A stretch of DNA of 5,200 bases from CAZJYI01 sp964550025 (GTDB lineage: Bacteria > Verrucomicrobiota > Kiritimatiellia > UBA8416 > CAYOBW01): positions 1-5,200 of the forward strand of contig CAZJYI010000352.1 of the NCBI GenBank assembly GCA_964550025.1, given 5' to 3'. The translations under genes were made by a program, and so were the position numbers. The first letter of the stretch is position 1, and every line of letters begins with the position of its first letter. The notes below the pieces were generated by a model. It did not search any database. It had not been told where the DNA came from and saw only the letters and a program-made list of their open reading frames with translations. Positions 1 through 3,870 of this stretch are shown piece by piece.

Positions 1-213
1 GGCTACAGCGCCCTTATCGAAGAACGCCGATCGAAGCTGGAAGTAGCGCTGTCTGCTGTATCCGTATTTCTTGGCAGCGGCCTTTGGGCCGCCGTGACCA
101 CACTCTCCTTCGATGAGCATGGCCAGTTTCAGGCTGATCTCATCCTCGTCAGGTACCTTCAGCGATCCGCCCGTCCCAACGAACCTCATCTTGGCAACAT
201 TGAACTGCGTCAT
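1..213 (-). CDS. 5' part of a probable transposase (HTH N-terminus), cut by the window edge
   Basis: The reading frame is open from ATG at 213 to the window edge (71 codons, no stop). A GGAGG (221-225) lies 7 nt before the ATG, which fixes the start. The protein begins MTQFNVAKMRF. Its segment at residues 43-62, GPKAAAKKYGYSRQRYFQLR, has the look of a helix-turn-helix of the kind found at the N-terminus of many insertion-sequence transposases. No catalytic domain is in view, so neither IS family nor completeness can be judged. The gene lies downstream of the terminator-like hairpin that closes the DGR cluster and has its own promoter candidate, so it is probably a separate transcription unit. 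A different HTH DNA-binding protein cannot be excluded. Confidence 0.6.
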   Translation of the reverse strand, partial: MTQFNVAKMRFVGTGGSLKVPDEDEISLKLAMLIEGECGHGGPKAAAKKYGYSRQRYFQLRSAFFDKGAVA

Positions 214-250
214 GGCATTTCCTCCAAAACCAACGAGAAGTTACCAAGGA

Positions 251-280
251 AGGATAGGCGAAGACGGGCCGATAGTCCAA
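251..280 (-). promoter_or_regulatory. Candidate sigma70 promoter for the left-edge gene
   Basis: On the minus strand TTGGAC (280-275) and TATCCT (256-251) are separated by 18 bp, about 38 nt ahead of the ATG at 213. Both boxes are imperfect, but spacing and position are sensible and the surrounding DNA is more AT-rich than the genes. Motif reading only. Confidence 0.35.
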
Positions 281-431
281 TTAAATATGGCGCAATCTAT
301 CCAGGTGGATCCCAGCCTCTGAGGCCATCAGCCAAGCATCAGGCCTTGAAGGAGCAGATCAAGCCCCGCCGCCAACGCCATAATTAACTAGACCCTCCAT
401 GACGCCGTAAAATATAGTCAGCCTGCGCACC
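281..431. other. Intergenic stretch without a recognised gene
   Basis: Together with the flanking sites this makes up the ~310-bp gap between the left-edge gene and the GYAW-repeat gene. It contains a 12-bp inverted repeat with one mismatch (281-292 TTAAATATGGCG and 376-387 CGCCATAATTAA). It could hold the end of an insertion sequence belonging to the left-edge transposase, but no terminal repeat can be proved without the other end. No convincing coding frame or RNA gene was seen. Confidence 0.4.
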
Positions 432-454
432 CTCGGCTACCATGGATAGCCGAG
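432..454. repeat. Perfect 8-bp inverted repeat (hairpin)
   Basis: CTCGGCTA (432-439) and TAGCCGAG (447-454) pair perfectly around a 7-nt loop. It lies beyond the terminator-like hairpin at 486-518. No T-run follows on either strand, so it is not itself a typical intrinsic terminator. Function unknown. Confidence 0.55.
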
Positions 455-478
455 CGAAGCAACGGAGGCGGTGAGTCT

Positions 479-518
479 AATCAAAGAGCCCCTGTAAATC
501 GCTGCTTGCAGGGGGCTC
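479..518 (-). terminator. Intrinsic-terminator-like hairpin closing the DGR cluster
   Basis: Read on the minus strand, GAGCCCCCTG (518-509) pairs with CAGGGGCTC (494-486) with one bulged C and a 14-nt loop, followed by TTTGATT. It begins 4 nt past the stop codon at 523. The T-run is short, so efficiency is uncertain, but position and strong GC stem support a terminator for the leftward cluster. Confidence 0.6.
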
Positions 519-522
519 AAGC

Positions 523-1068
523 TCAACGGAACTTGAAGATCGTGCCGCCCGGCTGTGACGGCCCGTCGAAGGCGCTGGTCCGCACGTTGTAGGCGGGCGA
601 GGCGTTCTTGAAGTGAATCCAACCGACGTTCTCGCCCCAGGCATACCCATCGAATTCCCCGGTCGTCGTGTTGACGGTCACCTGACTGTGCGTAGGGTTG
701 AAATTGATCCAGCCCGCGACTTCGCTCCAGGCATAGCCCGACAGTTCGCCCGCAGCGTTCATGTTCACGCCGTAGTTGTCCGCGGCCGTATTGGCGTACG
801 GGATCGTTGCCCCTGATGCTCCCAGGTGCACCCAGCCAACGTTCTCGGCCCACGCATAGCCATCCAGGTACCCATTCGCCCCGTTGGGCGTCACCGTCAC
901 GCCGCCGTCCGTCGGACTCCAGTTCTGCCAGCCGGCATTCTCGGCCCAGGCGTACTTGTCGCTGCCATCGATATTGCCCGCAGCCAATACCAAGCCCGTC
1001 GCCAGCAAGACGGCCACTACGCAAACGCCCGCAACTGCTCTCGCCTTTGTCGCTCCCATCGTTCTCAT
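523..1068 (-). CDS. Secreted GYAWxENxGW-repeat protein, function unknown
   Basis: A 181-residue protein. The start at 1068 is chosen because GGAGG (1078-1074) sits 5 nt before this ATG; a longer frame opens upstream but would overlap the RT gene. Residues 1-30 form a signal peptide: a basic start (MRTMGATKAR), a hydrophobic core (VAGVCVVAVLLATGLVL), then an Ala-rich cleavage area. The mature part is built on four copies of an aromatic motif: KYAWAENAGWQNW (39-51), GYAWAENVGWVHL (70-82), GYAWSEVAGWINF (111-123) and GYAWGENVGWIHF (141-153), spaced 31, 41 and 30 residues. From memory, such motifs recur in exported proteins of several Gram-negative phyla, but I know of no assigned function. No sorting tail or membrane anchor is seen. 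It starts 37 nt after the RT stop, so co-transcription is likely. It has no TR match and is not a second DGR target. Confidence 0.85.
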   Translation of the reverse strand: MRTMGATKARAVAGVCVVAVLLATGLVLAAGNIDGSDKYAWAENAGWQNWSPTDGGVTVTPNGANGYLDGYAWAENVGWVHLGASGATIPYANTAADNYGVNMNAAGELSGYAWSEVAGWINFNPTHSQVTVNTTTGEFDGYAWGENVGWIHFKNASPAYNVRTSAFDGPSQPGGTIFKFR

Positions 1069-1073
1069 TTCAA

Positions 1074-1078
1074 CCTCC
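1074..1078 (-). promoter_or_regulatory. Shine-Dalgarno that decides the GYAW-protein start
   Basis: GGAGG, 5 nt before the ATG at 1068. It overlaps another in-frame ATG at 1080, which lacks any such site, so the downstream ATG is preferred. Confidence 0.75.
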
Positions 1079-1105
1079 ATCGCTATGATCGTTCTATCTC
1101 TCTGC

Positions 1106-2605
1106 TCAAGTCGAAAGCGCGGCCTCGCCCGGCTCCCGCCGGCATGTGACCGCCCGTTCCGCGATTCCCGTAGTTCGCTGCCCCGTCTCCTGAACCCAGG
1201 CCACCGGAATGGCCGCATCCCACAGAAGGCGCTTTGCCAGCCTGAGGTCGCGTTGCGGGAAGCGTGAACTCAACAGGGACATGGTTTCCCAGGTCTCGGC
1301 CCGTTCCCGAATGGGTCCGGCCAGCAACTCCCAGTACATGCCCAGCCGGATCACTATCGCATGGCCCGGCAGGTGCCGCGTAAACCACGAGCGCTGATCA
1401 CACAACCGCACCGCTTTGCGGGGCACCGGGCACCGGGAAGTCGGCTTCTCGTCCCGCCACAGGAAGAACTCGTCCAGCCACCCGAACTGACGGCGCAACG
1501 CGCACACAAGCCGCCGCGTCGACGCCCGCTCGAAATGCCCGAGGTACGAGTTGAGCCATTGCTCAACCTTCTCGATCAACGGCCAATGCCAGACGAACAC
1601 CTCCCGCCCATCCGCGTGCCGGGTCATACCCATCGCACGCAGTCGGGCATCCACGGCTTCGAGGCGTTCCCGCAGGGCCGTCACGACCCGACGCCGCACG
1701 AGCATGTAGTCCGGTCGCACCACGTAGCCCAGGAAGTCGATCCCATCCGCCACCGGCCGCAGCTTCCGCCGCTGGTTCAAGCGCAGACGCAACTCACCCT
1801 CGACGAACGCTTCGATGTTCTGTTCCCAGGCCTCCAGTTCGCCGCGATCCTCAGATAGCAAGACCACGTCGTCACAGTAGCGGACGTAGTATCGCGCCTT
1901 CAGCTCGTGCTTGACCAATTGGTCGAGCGCGTCCAGATACACGTTTGCGAAGAACTGGCTCGTCAGGTTCCCGATCGGCAGGCCGCATTCCGGCCCAGCC
2001 TTGAAGAGCGTCTTGTGTGGCGGCAGTCGCTCGAAATCCCCCCGACACGCGTCCCGCAGATGGCAGTTGCTCACCGGATCGTGGAAGATGAGCGTCTGCG
2101 CCAGCCACAGAACGGCCGGGTCCCGCTCCTTGCGGGCGATTCGTTCCCAGAGCACCTGCTTGTCCAGCGTGATGAAGAACCCGCGCACGTCCAGTTGCAG
2201 GTACCAGGCCCGACGCGTGCCGTTGGCCGTGACCTTGCGCGTGAACGACTGCACCCGCTCCACGCCCGCGTGCGTGCCCTTGCCCCGGCGGCAGGCATAC
2301 GAATCGTGGATGAACCGCCGCTCCCACTTCGGCTCCAGGTGGCCGACCAGGATGTGATGCACCACGCGGTCCCGAAAGTCCGCCGCGAAGATCTCCCGGC
2401 GCTTCGGCTTGTCGATCAGAAACGCAATGGAGCGCCCCGGCTTGTACGTCCCAGCGTTCAGCTCCTCGTGAAGCGCCACCAGGTTCTCTTCCAGGTTCCG
2501 CTCGAACCGCATGGCATTCATCGTCCCGCGCTTGTGCCGGCGGCACTGCCGGTACGCCCGGTGGATGTTCTCCATGCTGAACAGCGGATGTCCTTCAAAC
2601 ATCAT
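1106..2605 (-). CDS. DGR reverse transcriptase with a MutS domain I-like C-terminal extension
   Basis: A 499-residue group-II-intron-like reverse transcriptase of the DGR class, which makes adenine-mutagenised cDNA from the TR RNA. Visible in order: N-terminal helix and RT motif 1 area (FRDRVVHH, 77-84; FIHDSYACRRGKGTH, 98-112); first catalytic Asp D139 in LQLDVRGFF; the DGR hallmark LPIGNLTSQ (209-217), which stands where other RTs have QGxxxSP; the catalytic YCDD box 243-246 in RYCDDVVLL; and DGIDFLGY (287-294). The thumb region runs to about residue 385. Residues ~400-492 are extra compared with most DGR RTs and resemble MutS domain I: LPGHAIVIRLGMYWELL (412-428) and PVAWVQETGQ (467-476). 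The TR lies 39 nt upstream. The first ATG of an ATGATG pair is used; no strong Shine-Dalgarno is seen, and M11 (2575) is possible. RT identity is near certain; the extension's fold is inferred. Confidence 0.95.
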   Translation of the reverse strand: MMFEGHPLFSMENIHRAYRQCRRHKRGTMNAMRFERNLEENLVALHEELNAGTYKPGRSIAFLIDKPKRREIFAADFRDRVVHHILVGHLEPKWERRFIHDSYACRRGKGTHAGVERVQSFTRKVTANGTRRAWYLQLDVRGFFITLDKQVLWERIARKERDPAVLWLAQTLIFHDPVSNCHLRDACRGDFERLPPHKTLFKAGPECGLPIGNLTSQFFANVYLDALDQLVKHELKARYYVRYCDDVVLLSEDRGELEAWEQNIEAFVEGELRLRLNQRRKLRPVADGIDFLGYVVRPDYMLVRRRVVTALRERLEAVDARLRAMGMTRHADGREVFVWHWPLIEKVEQWLNSYLGHFERASTRRLVCALRRQFGWLDEFFLWRDEKPTSRCPVPRKAVRLCDQRSWFTRHLPGHAIVIRLGMYWELLAGPIRERAETWETMSLLSSRFPQRDLRLAKRLLWDAAIPVAWVQETGQRTTGIAERAVTCRREPGEAALST

Positions 2606-2644
2606 GAATCCGATCTCTCGAAATAGGGGGACGGCAAGACCACC

Positions 2645-2733
2645 ATTCTCCGCCGCGAACCGGCCACACGTAGTTGCTATTGATCTTATTGTCGTTGTTC
2701 ACGTTGCCATTGTTCAGGTTCACGTTCCACGCG
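2645..2733 (-). repeat. DGR template repeat (TR), apparently 5'-truncated
   Basis: This 89-bp segment aligns without gaps to the 3' end of the target gene (3873-3961; offset 1228) with 22 mismatches. Read in the target's frame it gives AWNVNLNNGNVNNDN then KINSNYVWPVRGGE, with many AAC/AAT codons, the signature of a DGR template. Fourteen mismatches fall on template adenines and eight do not. It lies between the transposase and the RT, just upstream of the RT start, the usual DGR position, and should be transcribed as the template RNA. Upstream, homology stops at 2733 and after two bases a REP half-repeat begins (2736-2760), so the 5' part seems lost. The 3'-most 22 bp are identical to the VR. 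Confidence 0.92.
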
Positions 2734-2735
2734 TG

Positions 2736-2760
2736 CGGCTCGGCAAAGCCTCGCCCTCCA
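2736..2760. repeat. REP-like half-repeat (copy 1) abutting the TR
   Basis: A single 25-nt copy. On the minus strand it reads TGGAG-GGC-GA-GGC-TTT-GCC-GA-GCC-G, a hairpin with tandem GA/GA mismatches. It lies 11 nt past the transposase stop and 2 nt from the TR. It has the same orientation as copy 4 (3339-3363), so the transposase gene is flanked by direct copies. Confidence 0.85.
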
Positions 2761-2771
2761 GGCGTATGATC

Positions 2772-3317
2772 TCACCAGTGCAACACATTCAACTCCCCTT
2801 GCCAGGGCCAATCCTCCGGCTTATCGACGAGTCCTTTCCGCACCGGATTGTGGCGCACGTATTCCCACTTCTCGTGGTAGTGCTCGCCGCTACGCATTTG
2901 CGTGTCCCAGCAGTCGGGTTGCCATTTCCACGCTCGCCCGGATGGAGGGCGAGGCTGTGCCGAGCCGTCTCCAAGCGCCGAACTACGGCTCAGCGCAGCT
3001 TCGCCCTCCATTGCGGCATTCAGGCGCTTGGTGATGCGTTCCTTCAGATACTGACTCCACCGCTTGATCCCCAGCCGGGCCACCGTTGCAGGCGAGCAGA
3101 ACAGATGCACATGATCGGGTATGATCATGTACTTGCCCACGCTCCACGCGTCCGCATCCGCAACGCCCATCTTGAATGCATTCAGGAACAGCGCATTCGC
3201 GAACGCGGCCACGCGAGGTTGAGTTCCCACGGTCACGAACAGAATCACCGGCTCATTGTGGCGTTCGACCGGAGGCATGTGAACGGGGTGCTTGCGTTGG
3301 GGGAGGACTTCGGTCAT
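2772..3317 (-). CDS. REP-associated tyrosine transposase (Y1/HUH, IS200-like family)
   Basis: A 181-residue protein of the Y1_Tnp/RAYT type, single-strand DNA endonucleases that nick at palindromic REP sequences. Visible: N-terminal RKHPVHMPPVER (8-19) and VILFVTVGT (24-32); the HUH pair H69/H71 in MIIPDHVHLF (64-73); a conserved stretch WKWQPDCWDTQMRSGEHYHE (130-149); and YVRHNPVRKGLV (153-164), whose Tyr153 is the likely nucleophile (family inference). The end, GELNVLHW, is as I recall it for this subfamily. Residues 103-125 are an in-frame REP element absent from the family consensus, placed between the HUH half and the Tyr half, so activity is uncertain. The gene overlaps the upstream MutS-like gene by ATGA; GGGAGG (3334-3329) may serve as its own ribosome site, 11 nt before the ATG. 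REP half-repeats flank the gene. It is most likely a domesticated or invading RAYT, not a DGR component. Confidence 0.88.
   Translation of the reverse strand: MTEVLPQRKHPVHMPPVERHNEPVILFVTVGTQPRVAAFANALFLNAFKMGVADADAWSVGKYMIIPDHVHLFCSPATVARLGIKRWSQYLKERITKRLNAAMEGEAALSRSSALGDGSAQPRPPSGRAWKWQPDCWDTQMRSGEHYHEKWEYVRHNPVRKGLVDKPEDWPWQGELNVLHW
2943..3010. repeat. 68-bp REP-like element (copies 2 and 3, inverted) inside the transposase gene
   Basis: Two 25-nt half-repeats in inverted orientation (2943-2967 and 2986-3010) around an 18-nt centre. It is read in frame by the transposase as residues 103-125 (MEGEAALSRS to QPRPP). Copy 3 has AGC/GCT in the inner stem where copy 2 has GGC/GCC, so pairing is kept by compensating changes. 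It has exactly the same total length and centre length as the element at 3386-3453. Confidence 0.9.
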
Positions 3318-3730
3318 GCGGCGCGTTTCCTCCCGTCCCGGCTCGGCACAGCCTCGCCCTCCAGTTCACACGACCAATCCCCCAATGGAGGGCGAGGCTG
3401 CACCGAGCCGCTTTCCCGTGCCCGGCAACGGCTCACCGCAGGTTCGCCCTCCAGGTTCGCGTCGTCCTGCAACGCGATCGCTACTGAATGCCCTGCACGA
3501 ACCAGCTTGCCGACGTAGGCGTCCAGACCCGACTTCGGAAAACCACCCACCACCACTGGCGAGTCAACATCCCCCGCCATCTTCAACTTCAGGCCGGTGA
3601 CATCCGAGACGGCACGCGCATCCTGATCCATCACCTGCATGAACGTGCCCACCTGCATAAGCAGGAGGCAATCTTCCGCCTCCCGCTTCAACTCACCATA
3701 TCGGGTCGCCAGCTTCTCGGAAAACACCAT
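3314..3730 (-). CDS. Small MutS domain I-like protein, DGR accessory candidate, REP-invaded C-terminus
   Basis: A 138-residue protein. Residues ~10-90 resemble the N-terminal mismatch-recognition domain of MutS: LLLMQVGTFMQVMDQDARAV (22-41) matches the LLFYRMGDFYELFYDDA region, VVVGGFPKSGLDAYVGKLV (59-77) the IPMAGIPYHAVENYLAKLV region, and HSVAIALQDD (81-90) the VAICEQ strand. The mismatch-reading Phe-x-Glu of MutS is here F30-M31-Q32, so the Glu is replaced. All other MutS domains, including the ATPase, are absent. From memory, DGR surveys report a MutS-like ('MSL') accessory gene; no Avd is seen here, and this gene lies between target and TR as an accessory would. From residue 93 the protein is REP-derived (93-115 and 123-131), so its native end is probably lost. 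AGGTGG (3740-3735) sits 4 nt before the ATG. The stop overlaps the transposase start (ATGA). Confidence 0.75.
   Translation of the reverse strand: MVFSEKLATRYGELKREAEDCLLLMQVGTFMQVMDQDARAVSDVTGLKLKMAGDVDSPVVVGGFPKSGLDAYVGKLVRAGHSVAIALQDDANLEGEPAVSRCRARESGSVQPRPPLGDWSCELEGEAVPSRDGRKRAA
3339..3363. repeat. REP-like half-repeat (copy 4)
   Basis: A 25-nt copy, with GGC-GA-GGC-TGT-GCC-GA-GCC on the minus strand. It is read in the MutS-like frame as LEGEAVPSR (123-131) and lies 22 nt upstream of the transposase start. Same orientation as copy 1 on the other side of the transposase. Confidence 0.85.
3386..3453. repeat. 68-bp REP-like element (copies 5 and 6, inverted) in the MutS-like gene
   Basis: Half-repeats 3386-3410 and 3429-3453 in inverted orientation around an 18-nt centre, the same geometry as 2943-3010. 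Copy 6 keeps the inner stem by a compensating pair set (ACC/GGT); copy 5 has one C·A mispair. It is read in frame as residues 93-115 of the MutS-like protein, from about where recognisable MutS similarity ends. Confidence 0.88.
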
Positions 3731-3748
3731 TTGTCCACCTGAAAATCA

Positions 3749-3763
3749 GCTCGCTACGCGAGC
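3749..3763. repeat. Hairpin: 6-bp stem, 3-nt loop
   Basis: GCTCGC (3749-3754) and GCGAGC (3758-3763) around TAC, just upstream of the MutS-like gene. It is one of three perfect hairpins packed between target gene and accessory gene. Confidence 0.6.
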
Positions 3764-3780
3764 ATCCGTCTTCGCCGCTA

Positions 3781-3795
3781 CGCGGCTGCGCCGCG
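3781..3795. repeat. Hairpin: 6-bp GC stem, 3-nt loop
   Basis: CGCGGC (3781-3786) and GCCGCG (3790-3795) around TGC. It lies 5 nt beyond the larger hairpin at 3801-3820, on the side away from the VR. Confidence 0.55.
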
Positions 3796-3800
3796 ATCGG

Positions 3801-3820
3801 CAGGGGGATACATCCCCCTG
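3801..3820. promoter_or_regulatory. Hairpin/cruciform downstream of the VR
   Basis: CAGGGGGAT (3801-3809) and ATCCCCCTG (3812-3820) are perfectly complementary; with a realistic 4-nt loop the stem is 8 bp. It starts 52 nt past the VR 3' end. In the Bordetella phage DGR a GC-rich ~8-bp hairpin with a 4-nt loop just downstream of the VR promotes target recognition; this one has similar size but is further away. No T-run follows on the minus strand, so an intrinsic terminator is less likely. Confidence 0.5.
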
Positions 3821-3829
3821 CACCCCCTG

Positions 3830-3866
3830 AAAGATTCAAAGAACCCAAAGACTCAAAGAATCAAAT
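3830..3866. repeat. Phased A-tract repeat after the VR
   Basis: On the plus strand, AAAG occurs at 3830, 3838, 3847 and 3855, with AAAT at 3863, spaced 8-9 bp. It is an AT-rich island in GC-rich DNA, between the VR stop codon and the GC hairpin. It could be a bent or easily melted spacer; no known motif recognised. Confidence 0.5.
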
Positions 3867-3870
3867 ACTC

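Noticed and set aside
94..387. Plus-strand frame of 97 codons at the left edge
   Set aside because: Low-complexity basic tail and no ribosome site; the minus strand has an open frame to the edge with a good Shine-Dalgarno and an HTH-like segment.
523..1068. GYAW protein as a second DGR target
   Set aside because: No stretch of it aligns to the TR and its C-terminus lacks the WPVRGG ending.
1111..1135. Possible REP remnant at the 3' end of the RT gene (encoding PGEAALS)
   Set aside because: It resembles the repeat partly, but the outer and inner stems do not pair, and the preceding residues fit the MutS-I-like end (an R-x-x-x-PG type ending), so chance similarity in GC-rich DNA is as likely.
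1361..2626. Long plus-strand open frames opposite the RT gene (1361-1858, 1907-2626)
   Set aside because: Mirror frames of a GC-rich gene; the translations are Arg/Pro/His-rich with no recognisable motif, while the minus strand has a full RT.
2736..3453. CRISPR-like array
   Set aside because: The repeats are palindromic, occur in both orientations, have irregular spacing and lie inside genes; there are no cas genes.
2511..3518. 335-codon plus-strand frame opposite the transposase
   Set aside because: It runs across TR, transposase and REP repeats with no family signal; the minus-strand RAYT has the HUH motif and flanking repeats.
3801..3820. Intrinsic terminator after the target gene
   Set aside because: A strong stem, but no T-run on the minus strand; a DGR structural element fits better, though factor-dependent attenuation is not excluded.
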